Shown here in pieces: positions 15,249-23,277 of a stretch of 64,000 nucleotides of DNA. The stretch spans positions 310,001 through 374,000 of the forward strand of contig CAVUYY010000008.1 of NCBI GenBank assembly GCA_963745775.1, read 5' to 3'. The translations under genes were made by a program, and so were the position numbers. Numbering within the stretch: position 1 is the stretch's first letter; each line of letters starts with the position of its first letter. This DNA comes from Gaiellasilicea sp963745775. Its GTDB lineage: Bacteria > Actinomycetota > Thermoleophilia > Gaiellales > Gaiellaceae. Below the pieces are notes generated by a model that saw nothing but the letters and a program-made list of their open reading frames with translations, made no database searches and had not been told where the DNA came from.

Positions 15249-16550
15249 CTACTGCTCGCGTTCGGCGACGCGCGGCGACTCGTCGAACTCCACTTCGAGT
15301 CGCTGGATCCGGGAACCCTCGATCTCGACGACGTGGAGGACGAGTCCGTCCGTCGTGACCTCGTCCCCGACCTCGGGCGCGCGGCCGAGCAGCCCGAAGA
15401 CGTAGCCGGCCATCGTGTGGAAGTCCTCGATCTCGATCGTGGTTCCGAACTGCTCGTTGAAGTCGTCGATCGGGAAGGTTCCGTCGATTCGGATGTGGGT
15501 GTCGTCGATCCGCTCCACCGACTCGTCCGGAAGGTCGAACTCGTCCTCGATCTCGCCGACGATCTCCTCCAGCAGATCCTCGAGCGTGACGATTCCCTGC
15601 ATCGCCCCGTACTCGTCGACCACGACGGCCATGTGCTGGTTCTGCTTGCGGAACTCGGCGAGCAGCGCGGCGAGATCCTTCGTCTCCGGGACGATGTAGA
15701 CCGGCCGAACGAGGTGCTCGAGCTCGACCTCGGCGATTCCGCGGTCGTGCAGCGCGGTGAAGAGGTCGCGGACGTGGAGGACGCCGATCACCTCGTCGAG
15801 CGAGTCGCGGTAGACGGGATAGCGCGTGTAGGGCGACTCGAGCAGCGCGGCCAGCGCCTCCTCCGAGGGCAAGTCGGCCTTGATCGCCACCACCTGCGGC
15901 CGCGGCACCATCACCTCGTGGACCTCCTTGTCCGCGAAGTCGAAGACCTTGTAGAGCATCTCCTCCTCGGTCGTCGCGATCACGCCCGCGTCCTCGGCGC
16001 CGGCGACGATGTGGCGGATGTCCTCCTCGGTGTGGGCGAGCTCCCCGGCGGCCGCGGGCTGGATCCCGAAGAGGCGGGTAACGGCATTTGCCGAGACCTG
16101 GAGCACGTAGACGAACGGCGTCGTCACCCACTGCAGCAGGCCGAGCGGGAGCGCGAGCGCCTTGGCGATCGGCTCCGCCTTCTGGAGCGCCATCGCCTTC
16201 GGGACGAGCTCACCCAGCGCGACGCTCAGGTAGGTGAGGATCAGGAACGCGAGCGCGTAGGCGAGCCCGTTCGACATCACCGGGGTGAAGTAGCCCGAGA
16301 GGAGCGGCTGCCCGACGGCGCCGAGCGCGATCCCGAAGACGGTGATCCCGATCTGGACGGTGCTGATGAAGCGCACCGGGTTGTCCATCAGCGCGAGCGC
16401 CCTCCGGGCGGAGGCGTTGCCCCGCGCCGCCTCGGGCTCGAGCCTCGTCCGGCGCGCGGTCACGAGCGCGTACTCGGCCGCGACGAAGACCGCGTTTCCG
16501 AGCACGAGCAGGAAGATCGCGAGGATCCGGAGGCCGTCGCTCATCGGCAT
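15249..16550 (-). CDS. CNNM/CBS-domain membrane protein (HlyC/CorC family)
   Basis: 433 residues. Family members transport or sense magnesium or other divalent cations. The N-terminal DUF21/CNNM membrane domain (about residues 1-190) has four hydrophobic stretches, beginning GLRILAIFLLVLGNAVFVAAEYALV and including GELVPKAMALQ. A pair of CBS domains follows (about 205-335; VMVPRPQVVAIKAD, then HMAVVVDEYGAMQGIVTLEDLLE). The C-terminal CorC_HlyC domain is at about 345-425 (DGTFPIDDFNEQFG, HTMAGYVFGLLG). The start ATG 16550 directly follows a GC-rich hairpin (16551-16570). It lies 28 bases after the MBL gene on the same strand and converges on the NTF2-like gene with 3 bases between. Confidence 0.9.
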   Translation of the reverse strand: MPMSDGLRILAIFLLVLGNAVFVAAEYALVTARRTRLEPEAARGNASARRALALMDNPVRFISTVQIGITVFGIALGAVGQPLLSGYFTPVMSNGLAYALAFLILTYLSVALGELVPKAMALQKAEPIAKALALPLGLLQWVTTPFVYVLQVSANAVTRLFGIQPAAAGELAHTEEDIRHIVAGAEDAGVIATTEEEMLYKVFDFADKEVHEVMVPRPQVVAIKADLPSEEALAALLESPYTRYPVYRDSLDEVIGVLHVRDLFTALHDRGIAEVELEHLVRPVYIVPETKDLAALLAEFRKQNQHMAVVVDEYGAMQGIVTLEDLLEEIVGEIEDEFDLPDESVERIDDTHIRIDGTFPIDDFNEQFGTTIEIEDFHTMAGYVFGLLGRAPEVGDEVTTDGLVLHVVEIEGSRIQRLEVEFDESPRVAEREQ

Positions 16551-16570
16551 ACCCCGGTCGAGGCCGGGGT
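16551..16570. promoter_or_regulatory. GC-rich hairpin between the MBL gene and the CNNM gene
   Basis: ACCCCGG, six bases, CCGGGGT: a perfect 7-base stem that ends at the start codon of the CNNM gene. It could attenuate transcription or cover the translation start. There is no U-tract. Confidence 0.45.
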
Positions 16571-16577
16571 GCAGGTA

Positions 16578-17537
16578 CTAGGCGGAAGCTCGTCGTCCAA
16601 GCTGGCGCGCAGTATAGGTAACGGCCCCGTCGTCCTCGTGCCGCGCGGCCCGGTCCTCCCGGACGAGCCGCTCGAGGTGCGAGAGCGTCTCCGCGACGGC
16701 GAACCGGCGCGACGCCGGCTTCAGATCGGCGCCGAACAGGTCGAACGAGAGGTCGAAGCCGGTGCGCTGCGTCTGCGTCAACGATGCCTCGGAGACGGCG
16801 AGCCGCTCGCGATGGTGCTCGATCAAGGCGTGCGCGCGGCCGACCGGATCCGCGATCGGCTCGCCGTGGCCGGGAAGCGCAACGGTCGGCGCGAGCTCGA
16901 TCGTCCGCTCGAGCGACTGGATGTAGTCGCCGAGTGGGTCGGGCCGGCTCTCGGGCCAGAGCCCGACGGTCGGCGTGATCCTGCCGAGGAGATGATCGGC
17001 GGAGACGAGGATTCCGTCCTTGAGCACGCACAGCTGCCCGTCCGCGTGGCCCGGTGCAGCGACGAGCTCCCAGCCGTCGAGCCGCTCGCCTGCGAGCACC
17101 CGGACCGGATCGGGCTGATAGCGGATGAAGGGCGCGTAGACCGAGCCCGACTCGATCAGCTCCTCGGCGATCGGCCGCGGCACGCCGTGCGTGAGAAACC
17201 AGTCGGCGATCCGCTGCGGCCAGTCGGGGTTTCCCCAGACCATCTGCGTCTGCTCGTAGTCGAGCTCGCCCTGGTGCACCGGAGCGCCGGTCAGCTCGGC
17301 GACGTCGGCAGCCGCGCCGATGTGATCCGGATGGAAGTGGGTGACGAGGATGCGCACGACCTCGATGCCGTCCAGCTCTCGAGCCCACCACTCGGCCACG
17401 TCGGGGAGGCCGATGCCGGTGTCGACGAGCGTCCAGCCGTCGGCGCCGGGCAGCAGGTAGGCGTGGACGTGCCCCGGGCGGGTCGGCAAAGGGCACGTGA
17501 CGCGGCGAATGCCGCCCGGGAGGTCCATCCGGAGCAT
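16578..17537 (-). CDS. MBL-fold metallo-hydrolase
   Basis: 319 residues. The metallo-beta-lactamase signature HFHPDHIG is near residue 86, preceded by LVDTGIG near residue 38; later metal ligands lie in APGHADGQLCV near residue 160, SADHLLG and PGHGEPI near residue 225. The C-terminal third (about 235-319) is a helical domain rich in charged residues seen in MBL proteins related to glyoxalase II and in those of unknown substrate. It is cytoplasmic. Start choice: ATG 17537; an alternative ATG four codons downstream is possible. It is divergent from the radical SAM gene with 45 bases between starts. Confidence 0.85.
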   Translation of the reverse strand: MLRMDLPGGIRRVTCPLPTRPGHVHAYLLPGADGWTLVDTGIGLPDVAEWWARELDGIEVVRILVTHFHPDHIGAAADVAELTGAPVHQGELDYEQTQMVWGNPDWPQRIADWFLTHGVPRPIAEELIESGSVYAPFIRYQPDPVRVLAGERLDGWELVAAPGHADGQLCVLKDGILVSADHLLGRITPTVGLWPESRPDPLGDYIQSLERTIELAPTVALPGHGEPIADPVGRAHALIEHHRERLAVSEASLTQTQRTGFDLSFDLFGADLKPASRRFAVAETLSHLERLVREDRAARHEDDGAVTYTARQLGRRASA

Positions 17538-17570
17538 CTAACACGTTCGCCGTGACACGAACAGGTGTTC

Positions 17571-17576
17571 TATACT
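17571..17576 (+). promoter_or_regulatory. Leaderless -10 box of the radical SAM gene
   Basis: TATACT ends exactly 6 bases before ATG 17583, placing the transcription start on the A of the start codon. No ribosome-binding site is present, as expected for a leaderless transcript. Confidence 0.6.
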
Positions 17577-17582
17577 GCCGGC

Positions 17583-18479
17583 ATGCGGGTGGAGTACCGC
17601 GAGGAACCGTGCCGGAGCGCGCTGAATCGCGTCAAGGGGATGCCGTTCGAGTGGTCGCTGAACCCGTACATGGGCTGCGCGCACCGCTGCACGTTCTGTT
17701 ACGTCCGCGCCTTCGAGCTGCGGGCCGATCGACCCGCCGACGACCGCTACGGCCGCTCGATCCGGGTGAAGACGAACGTCGCAGAGGTGCTTGCGCGAGA
17801 GCTCGCGCGGCCGTCCTGGCGCGGCGAGGGAATCGCGATCGGCGCCGCGACCGACCCGTACCAGCCGTGCGAGGGTCGCTACCGCCTCACCCGCTCCTGC
17901 CTCGAGGTGCTCGCATCGACGGCGAGCCCGTTCTCGCTGATCACGCGGGGGCCGATGGTCGTGCGCGATCTCGACGTCCTGCAGGCGGCGAGCTCGAGCG
18001 CCGAGGTCTCGATCATGTTCTCGGTTCCGACCCTCGACGACGAGGTCTGGCGAACGACGGAGCCCGGCACCGCACCGCCGCGCCAGCGCCTCCGCGCGCT
18101 GAAGGAGCTCGTCGACGGCGGCGTGAAGGCGAGTGTCGGGATGGCGCCGATCCTGCCGGGGCTCTCCGACCGGCCCGAGCAGCTCGCCGAGGTCGTCCGG
18201 GCGGCGCGCGAGGCGGGAGCGGCAAGCATCTGGGCCAACCTGCTCTACCTGAAGCCGGGAACCCGGGAGCACTTCCTGGAGGCGCTCGCCCGCGACTGGC
18301 CCGGGGAGCTCGAGCGCTACGAGCGGCTCTACGAGGGCCGCGCCTACCTCCCAGCCTCCGAGACTCAGCCCGTCCGCGAGCGGGTGCGAGCGCTGGCGCG
18401 CGACCACGGCATCCGCGATCGCCGGCCGGCGCAGCCCGCTCCGCCTGGGCGTCCCGAGCAGTTGACGCTCGCGTTCTAG
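17583..18479 (+). CDS. Radical SAM protein, Rv2578c/SplB-like
   Basis: 298 residues. The iron-sulfur motif is CAHRCTFCYVRAF near residue 34, the CxxxCxxC of radical SAM enzymes, which cleave S-adenosylmethionine to a 5'-deoxyadenosyl radical. GAATDPYQPCEGRYRLTR near residues 85-102 and a MAPILPGLSD segment near residue 185 match the family that groups Mycobacterium Rv2578c-like proteins with spore-photoproduct-lyase-like enzymes. The true SplB conserved cysteine context is absent, so photoproduct repair is not implied. The transcript is predicted to be leaderless (TATACT, 6 bases, ATG); a GTG six codons upstream overlaps the -10 box and is unlikely. Confidence 0.82.
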   Translation: MRVEYREEPCRSALNRVKGMPFEWSLNPYMGCAHRCTFCYVRAFELRADRPADDRYGRSIRVKTNVAEVLARELARPSWRGEGIAIGAATDPYQPCEGRYRLTRSCLEVLASTASPFSLITRGPMVVRDLDVLQAASSSAEVSIMFSVPTLDDEVWRTTEPGTAPPRQRLRALKELVDGGVKASVGMAPILPGLSDRPEQLAEVVRAAREAGAASIWANLLYLKPGTREHFLEALARDWPGELERYERLYEGRAYLPASETQPVRERVRALARDHGIRDRRPAQPAPPGRPEQLTLAF

Positions 18480-18509
18480 GGCCAGCCGAGCGCCCGCCGA
18501 ACCCGTCAA

Positions 18510-18515
18510 TACAAT
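18510..18515 (+). promoter_or_regulatory. -10 box of the response regulator gene
   Basis: TACAAT ends 8 bases before ATG 18524. This leaves an untranslated leader of at most two bases. Confidence 0.55.
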
Positions 18516-18523
18516 CCCCAGCC

Positions 18524-19148
18524 ATGCCGGAGGAGATCACCTGCCTGATCGTCGACGACCACGAGGTCGTGCGCGAGGGCTTGCGCCTGTCGCTCTCCCG
18601 CGCTCCCCACATCCGGGTGATCGGTGAGGCGTCGGACGGCGCGGCCGCGGTCGCGCTCGTCGAGCGACGCCGCCCGAACGTCGTGATCATGGACGTCCGG
18701 ATGCCGGGAATGGACGGCCTCGAGGCGACGAAGCAGATCAGCGAGAAGGTGCCGGACGCCGCCGTCCTCATCTTCACGGCCTACAGCGAGCGATCGCTGC
18801 TCGGGCCGCGGCCTCGAATCAGGCGCAAAGGGCTACATCCTCAAGGAGGCTCCGCACGCGACGCTGCTCAGGGCGATCGAGAAGGTCGCCGGCGGGGAGA
18901 GCTTCGTCGATCCCGCCCTGATGCCCTCGTTCCTCACCGGCAAGGAGCAGAACGAGATGCTCACCGGCCGCGAGCGCGAGATCCTGCAGCTCCTCGCAGA
19001 CGGGATGTCGAACGCAGATGTCGCCGCCAAGCTCTTCATCAGCCAGGAGACCGTGAAGAGTCATGTGCGCCACATTCTCGCCAAGCTGGAGGCCGATACC
19101 CGCACGCACGCCGTCGCGATCGCGCTGCGCGATGCCATCATCGACTAG
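18524..19148 (+). CDS. NarL/FixJ-family response regulator, frameshifted between its domains
   Basis: The receiver domain is canonical: CLIVDDHEVVREGLRL with the acidic pair, phosphoacceptor in VVIMDVRMPGMDGLE near residue 56, and FTAYSER near residue 85. One base too many in the run at about 18803-18806 shifts the frame; the next frame continues GLESGAKGYILKEAPHATLLRAI, with the conserved lysine, and the LuxR-type HTH (LTGREREILQLLADGMSNADVA, split here, then FISQETVKSHVRHILAKL). Corrected length is about 208 residues, normal for the family. It is followed 6 bases later by its kinase. The shift is most likely a sequence error. It would activate or repress target promoters when phosphorylated. 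Confidence 0.85.
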
Positions 19149-19154
19149 CAACCG

Positions 19155-19946
19155 ATGAACGCCCAGCTCGCCGAGTGGATCACGCTCGCAGTCGTGCTCG
19201 TCGCCGGCGCGGCGGCGTTCTACCTGATCGTGACGGAGCGGCTGCGCGACGAAGCGGTCAAGCTCGAGAACGCGAGGCTGCTCGCAGACGCGGTCGAGCG
19301 CGAGGCCGAGCGAAGCCGGCTCGCGGATCGGATCATCACCGCCGAGCAGGACGAGCGACGCCGGCTGGCGCTCTTCCTCCACGACGGACCGGTGCAGAAC
19401 CTCTCCGGAATCGCGCTCATGCTCGACGCGGCCGTGCACGCGATCGAGGACGAGCGGAGCACCGACGCGCGCGGGATCATCGGCAAGGCGCTCGAGAAGC
19501 ACCGCGAGACGATCCGCTCGCTGAGAGATCTCTCCTTCAACATCGAGCCCGTCGTCCTGCGCGACCAGGGGCTCGGCGCGGCGGTGCTCGAGCTGGCCAA
19601 CCAGCTCGGGATCGAGCACGAGGTTCAGATCGAGGTCGACGTCACGGAGGCGGAGCGGCTCGGCGAGAAGGAGCAGGTCGGGCTCTACCAGGTCATCCGC
19701 GAGTCGCTGAACCAGGCGCTTCTCCGAGGTCCGCCCACCCGGATCTCGGTCTCCGCGAAGCGCACGCGCGACGGCGGACTCGAAGCCGTCATCTCCGACA
19801 ACGGCAAGGGCGAGCGGCGGCTGCGGACGCTGGACGCGATCGAGGAGCGCGTCGCGACGTTGAACGGCCGCTTCTCGGTGGAACAGGGCGCCGACGGCGG
19901 CACGGCCCTGCACGTCATCCTCCCGCCGTACGCGACGGATACCTAG
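19155..19946 (+). CDS. NarX/DesK-type sensor histidine kinase
   Basis: 263 residues. One N-terminal membrane segment (about residues 8-27, ITLAVVLVAGAAAFYLIV) is followed by a coiled region, then the HisKA_3 phosphoacceptor motif in ERRRLALFLHDGPVQNLSG near residues 70-88 with its histidine, and a HATPase domain: N-box-like IRESLNQALLRG near residue 178, VISDNGKG near residue 212. The N-box lacks the usual second asparagine, and no separate sensor domain exists, so the signal may be membrane-derived or come from a partner. It follows its response regulator by 6 bases. Its stop codon and that of the convergent flavoprotein share one CTAG (19943-19946). Confidence 0.85.
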   Translation: MNAQLAEWITLAVVLVAGAAAFYLIVTERLRDEAVKLENARLLADAVEREAERSRLADRIITAEQDERRRLALFLHDGPVQNLSGIALMLDAAVHAIEDERSTDARGIIGKALEKHRETIRSLRDLSFNIEPVVLRDQGLGAAVLELANQLGIEHEVQIEVDVTEAERLGEKEQVGLYQVIRESLNQALLRGPPTRISVSAKRTRDGGLEAVISDNGKGERRLRTLDAIEERVATLNGRFSVEQGADGGTALHVILPPYATDT

Positions 19947-21036
19947 GAGGGCTCGAGCGCGGACTCGGCGGCACGGCGGCCGAAGACGAGCGCCGCGGCC
20001 AAGCCGCTGCCGTAGCCGCCGGTGAAGATGCCGCCGGCATCGGCACCCGCTGCGTAAGAGACCGTCGATCGCGGAGCCGTCCTCGCGGAGGACGCGCGCC
20101 CGGTCGTCGATCCGCAGCCCACCCGTCGTATGCGTGACCGCAGGCCTCACGCGCACCGCGAGAAACGGCGGCTCCACGAGCTTCGGCGACGGGGGCAGCG
20201 CGAAGGGGAGCTCGTCGGTCGATCGCACGTCGCCGCCGACCGTCCGCGCGACATCCACGATCTCCGCCACCGTTCGCTCGCGCACCCTCCGCCGCAGTGT
20301 CCGCGCATCGACGACGTACCACGCCGCCGGACTCGGGCAGCCGTGCGGTCGCCTGAACGAGATCCGTCTCCGACCACGAGACCTCGTCGTGGAAGAACTC
20401 CCTCCCCTGCTCGTCGAGCACGAGCGCGTGCGCTCCGTAGACCTGGGCGGCCGAGACGAACAGCTCCTCGGGAACCGCGGCCGGCAGGTTCCGCCCGTAG
20501 AACTCGTCCATTCCGGCCGTGAGCTCCGCTCCCTGCGCGAGCCCGTAGGCGAGCCCGTCGCCCTCGCTCCACCGGCTCGCGCGCAGGAGGAGGCCGCGCT
20601 CGCGCGCAAGTCGGGCGCCGAAGCCGCCTGTCGCCAGCACATCCGCCTCGTCGAACGGCCGGCCGAGCCGAACGTCGCCGGCGGTCCGCGCGAGTGCGTC
20701 CGTCAACCGCCGCGGATCGAAGCGGCGACCGATGGTCCGCGGGTTCCCCGTCGCCCGCTCCGTTACCTCCGCGCCGAGCGACTCGAGCCAGTCGAGTCCC
20801 TCGTCCAGCTCGTCGATCAAGCGTCGCTGCAGCACGGGATCGCCGCCGGGACACTCTTCCCGGAACTCGGCCAGCGACCGATGTCGCCAGATCACCCCGC
20901 TCGACAGCAGCATCGACCCGCCGTAGCGATCGCCCTTCTCGAGGACGACGACCTCCGCGCCGAGCTCCCGAGCTCGAGCCGCCGCGACGAGGCCGGCCAT
21001 GCCCGCGCCGGCGACCCTGAGGGCGGACGAGCCCAA
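19943..21036 (-). CDS. FAD-dependent oxidoreductase (fumarate reductase/KstD-like flavoprotein), two frameshifts
   Basis: Starts at TTG 21036 with the dinucleotide-binding VAGAGMAGLVAAARARELG, then VVLEKGDRYGGSMLLSSGV near residue 30, the typical FAD-binding and GGS loop of the succinate dehydrogenase/fumarate reductase flavoprotein group. ATGGFG near residue 133 is also typical. The frame breaks after LPESGG (extra base in 20321-20330), resumes as WYVVDARTLRRR... up to VREDGSAIDGL, breaks again (extra base in 20055-20060) and ends YAAGADAGGIFTGGYGSGL...ALEPS, the classic C-terminal FAD motif. After removal of two bases it is about 364 residues. Both shifts look like sequence errors. Substrate unknown; it may reduce or dehydrogenate an unsaturated ketone or acid. 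Confidence 0.78.
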
Positions 21037-21047
21037 TCGAGGCGAGT

Positions 21048-21701
21048 TCAGCGCAGCGAGAACGACGCCTTGTGCTCGACGTACTCGAGCTTGACCCGGT
21101 CCGGCCCCCAGACGAAGAGCGCCAGCGTGTTCTCGGCATCGACGACGTTGTCGATCTCGATTCCCAGGTCCTCCGCCTCGGCGATGTGCTCGTCCACCGA
21201 GTCGACGAGAACGCCGATGTGATTGAGGAGTGGCCGCTCGGGCGAGCCGGGGTCGCCCTGCTCCGGAGCGGAAGCGTGCAGCTCGATGTAGGCGCCGCCG
21301 ACCTCGACCCTGTTCGCGCCGGCCGGAGCGAAGCCGTACGCCTGCCAGGCCCGCGCGGCAGCCGCGGGATCGGACGAGAAGAGCGCCACGTGGTCGAGGT
21401 CGAGCTCCGAGTCGGTCGGAGCCTCGACGAGGACGACCTCCAGCGACTCCCCGAGACTCACGCGCTCCTCCCGCCCGTCCAGCGAGCTCACACGCAGGCC
21501 GATCCGCTTCAGCGCGCCCTGCTCGCGCGGACCTTCGGCGTCGAAAAGCGTCAGCTTCCCGCGCCGCGCGTCAGCGCCGAGGAGCGTGAACGAGTCGGTT
21601 CGCTCGATCGTCCGCAGCCCCAGCCGCTCAGTCGCGACCTCGACCATCGCATCGCGCCCCGCGACCCAGAGGGCGACGTGATCGAGGCTCTGCGGGGTCA
21701 C
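21048..21701 (-). CDS. VOC family protein (glyoxalase-like, two modules)
   Basis: 217 residues from GTG 21701. Two VOC units are visible: LDHVALWVAGRDAMVEVATE at residues 6-25 opens the first, LDHVALFSSDPAAAARAWQAYG near residue 102 opens the second, and the C-terminal DNVVDAENTLALFVWGPDRVKLEYVEH closes it. The HVAL histidines are probable metal ligands, and EYVEH at the end supplies a glutamate. Enzymes of this layout include extradiol dioxygenases and epimerases; no specific reaction can be assigned. It lies 11 bases upstream of the flavoprotein on the same strand, suggesting a shared transcript. Confidence 0.78.
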   Translation of the reverse strand: MTPQSLDHVALWVAGRDAMVEVATERLGLRTIERTDSFTLLGADARRGKLTLFDAEGPREQGALKRIGLRVSSLDGREERVSLGESLEVVLVEAPTDSELDLDHVALFSSDPAAAARAWQAYGFAPAGANRVEVGGAYIELHASAPEQGDPGSPERPLLNHIGVLVDSVDEHIAEAEDLGIEIDNVVDAENTLALFVWGPDRVKLEYVEHKASFSLR

Positions 21702-21723
21702 CGAGCGAGGATAGCTGCGGCGG

Positions 21724-22060
21724 TCACTTCCTCCGGTCGACCGCGCGCTGGAGCTGCTCCTTGTTCATCTTCGAGCGGCCCTCGATCCCCAGCTTCTTCG
21801 CCTCGTTGTAGAGCTGGTCGCGCGTGCGGCCCTGCTCACGCCGCGTGCCCGAGCGCAGCCCGCCGCGACGGCTCGAGGAGATGTCCTCGCGGGAGAGCCG
21901 CGACGATTCCCTTGCCTCGCCGGCGCGGGCGCGCTCCTTGTTGACGGTGCGCGCGGCGATCTCCTGCGCCTTGTCCTCCGACGGCTCCGCTTTCCTTCAG
22001 GCCGTCCTTGATGTGCTCGTACTGACGCTCGCGCTTGGCGTTCCAGGCTTCCTGGGGCAT
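21724..22060 (-). CDS. Small basic protein with a Rho N-terminal-like C-terminus, frameshifted
   Basis: The ATG 22060 has an excellent AAGGAGGGGG ribosome-binding site. The protein starts PQEAWNAKRERQYEHIKDGLKE; one extra A in the run at 21991-21993 breaks the frame, and the next frame continues PSEDKAQEIAARTVNKERARAGEARESS, a serine/arginine-rich middle, and then RTRDQLYNEAKKLGIEGRSK with MNKEQLQRAV near the end. That last part resembles the SAP-like fold at the N-terminus of Rho, which binds nucleic acids. The corrected protein is about 111 residues. Family members are common, short and uncharacterised in actinobacteria, sometimes labelled plasmid stabilisation protein. A DNA- or RNA-binding role is inference. 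Confidence 0.7.
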
Positions 22061-22123
22061 GCCCCCTCCTTCGATCGTGGACGGGGAGGGCGTTTCCCGC
22101 CCGAAGCCGGCTAAACGCCAGCC

Positions 22124-22429
22124 CTAGTCGAGGGGAGGGTTCTGGACGTCGTTGTCGTCCGCGTACTGCTGCACCGCCGGGTCGATCGCCGCCGCGCCCT
22201 CGCTGTAGGCGTAGTTGATCTTCACGAACGGCTCCCATTTGTCCGGCAGCGCATCCTCCGGAAAGATCGCCTCGACCGGGCACTCCGGTTCGCACGCCCC
22301 GCAATCGATGCACTCCTCCGGATCGATGATCAGCATCCGCGCGAACTCGTGGATGCAGTCGACCGGGCAGACGTCCACGCACGAGCGGTCTTTGATGTCG
22401 ATGCACGGCTCGGCGATGATGTACGTCAC
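22124..22429 (-). CDS. fdxA: Seven-iron ferredoxin (FdxA-type)
   Basis: 101 residues from GTG 22429. The N-terminal cluster motif is C-x7-CVDVCPVDC spread over residues 9-24, and CIDCGACEPECPVEAI lies near residues 40-55, which together fit the [3Fe-4S][4Fe-4S] ferredoxins of actinobacteria. The C-terminal tail (WEPFVKINYAYSEGAAA and an acidic end) is also typical. It is a small electron carrier for cytochromes P450, oxidoreductases and similar partners. Downstream on the same strand, after a 63-base gap, lies the Rho_N-like gene; upstream, 23 bases away, is the pseudo-receiver gene. Confidence 0.9.
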   Translation of the reverse strand: MTYIIAEPCIDIKDRSCVDVCPVDCIHEFARMLIIDPEECIDCGACEPECPVEAIFPEDALPDKWEPFVKINYAYSEGAAAIDPAVQQYADDNDVQNPPLD

Positions 22430-22452
22430 GGCGGCGAGTGTATCGGCGGGTC

Positions 22453-22767
22453 TTAGAGCGGCGGTGCGGTCAGCTCGGCGACCAGATCGGGGGCCCGCTC
22501 GACGAGCGCGGACTTGACGATCACCTGGTCGAAGCCGGCCGTATGAGCCCTGAGCAAGCCCGTCTTGTCGGTGTGATTCGCGAAGCCGAGGATCGGCACG
22601 TCGGGCCAGGCATCGACCACCTCGTCGGGGTCGACGCGCGCGATATCGACGATCACCATGTCGGGCGGATCGACGCTGTCTGTGGTGACCAGGTGGTGGC
22701 CGGGGAGCAGCCCCTCGAGCTTCCCCCTGAAGAAGAGGTCGACCCCCGCGAGCAGGATGGTCGCCAC
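22453..22767 (-). CDS. Pseudo-receiver (CheY-fold) protein lacking the acidic pair
   Basis: 104 residues from GTG 22767. The pattern of alternating strands and helices fits a receiver fold: ATILLAGVDLFFRGKLEGLL, MVIVDIARVDPDEV with an aspartate at the phosphoacceptor position near residue 41, PILGFANHTDK and VIVKSAL with the conserved lysine. The first strand lacks the acidic pair (AGVD in place of DD) and the threonine/serine switch position is alanine, so it probably cannot be phosphorylated normally. Predicted leaderless: TAGATT ends 6 bases before the GTG. It may be cotranscribed with the ferredoxin. Function unknown. Confidence 0.6.
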   Translation of the reverse strand: MATILLAGVDLFFRGKLEGLLPGHHLVTTDSVDPPDMVIVDIARVDPDEVVDAWPDVPILGFANHTDKTGLLRAHTAGFDQVIVKSALVERAPDLVAELTAPPL

Positions 22768-22773
22768 GCGCCG

Positions 22774-22779
22774 AATCTA
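22774..22779 (-). promoter_or_regulatory. Leaderless -10 box of the pseudo-receiver gene
   Basis: TAGATT on the minus strand, exactly 6 bases before GTG 22767. Confidence 0.5.
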
Positions 22780-22795
22780 GCAGTGTCGCCCGCAA

Positions 22796-22825
22796 GATCG
22801 AAATCTGCAGGAGCAGATTCCGATC
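22796..22825. repeat. Hairpin 1 of an intergenic hairpin array
   Basis: GATCG...AATCTGC, a short loop, GCAGATT...CGATC: a 12-pair stem with one mismatched base on each side. Confidence 0.6.
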
Positions 22826-22852
22826 GCGAAGATCCCTAAAGGGTCGCTTCGC
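22826..22852. repeat. 27-base palindromic repeat, copy A
   Basis: Arms GCGAAGATCCCT and AGGGTCGCTTCGC. It is repeated at 22895-22921 with one difference in the centre (TAAA against TGAA). Confidence 0.7.
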
Positions 22853-22856
22853 TGCT

Positions 22857-22905
22857 GTCTACTGCGCAAGGGCACGGGCAAAGCCCGCACCCGCGCGAAG
22901 ATCCC
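22857..22905 (+). repeat. Dispersed REP-like element, copy A
   Basis: Starts GTCTACTGCGCAAGGG, has a central CGGGC..AGCCCG hairpin and ends CCGCGCGAAGA. It is related to 32469-32516 on the other strand (37 of 45 aligned bases the same). It lies between the two 27-base palindromes and shares its right end with the second. Confidence 0.65.
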
Positions 22906-22921
22906 TGAAGGGTCGCTTCGC
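22895..22921. repeat. 27-base palindromic repeat, copy B
   Basis: Second copy of the palindrome at 22826-22852. It ends 20 bases before the -10 box of the DUF309 gene. Confidence 0.7.
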
Positions 22922-22941
22922 TCCCGCGTGTCCGCCAGCTA

Positions 22942-22947
22942 GATACT
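22942..22947 (+). promoter_or_regulatory. Leaderless -10 box of the DUF309 gene
   Basis: GATACT, exactly 6 bases before ATG 22954. Confidence 0.55.
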
Positions 22948-22953
22948 GGCCCG

Positions 22954-23277
22954 ATGGGACTGGAAGAGGGGTTGCGGCTGATTCGCGCCGGCGCCTACTT
23001 CGCCGCCCACGAGGAGCTCGAGGACGAATGGCGCGCCGCGCCCGCGGCAGAACGGGACTTTCTCCAGGGGCTCGTCCACGTCGCCGTTGCCTGGTACCAG
23101 GCAGGACGTGGGAACCGCGTCGGCTGCGAGCGCCAGCTCGAGAAGGCGGCTCGGCGGCTCGGCCCGTATGCGCCGGCGCACCGCGGCGTCGACGTGACGC
23201 GGGTGCTCGATTCCGTCGCAGCTGCGGCCGCCGTCGTCGAGTCGGGCTCGCTCCAGCTGCCGCCGCCGTCCGTCTAG
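22954..23277 (+). CDS. DUF309 domain protein
   Basis: 107 residues. The DUF309 core is clear: GLRLIRAGAYFAAHEELEDEWR near residues 6-27 with the HE pair, then RDFLQGLVHVAVAWYQAGRG near residues 34-53 and a NRVGCERQLEKAARRL helix. These proteins form a compact helical bundle; the conserved histidine and glutamate suggest a metal or active site, but no function is known. The transcript is predicted to be leaderless. Its stop codon shares a CTAG (23274-23277) with the convergent ccdA-like gene. Confidence 0.85.
   Translation: MGLEEGLRLIRAGAYFAAHEELEDEWRAAPAAERDFLQGLVHVAVAWYQAGRGNRVGCERQLEKAARRLGPYAPAHRGVDVTRVLDSVAAAAAVVESGSLQLPPPSV

Noticed and set aside
22796..22921. CRISPR array
   Set aside because: Only two copies of the 27-base palindrome, no regular spacers, and no cas genes.
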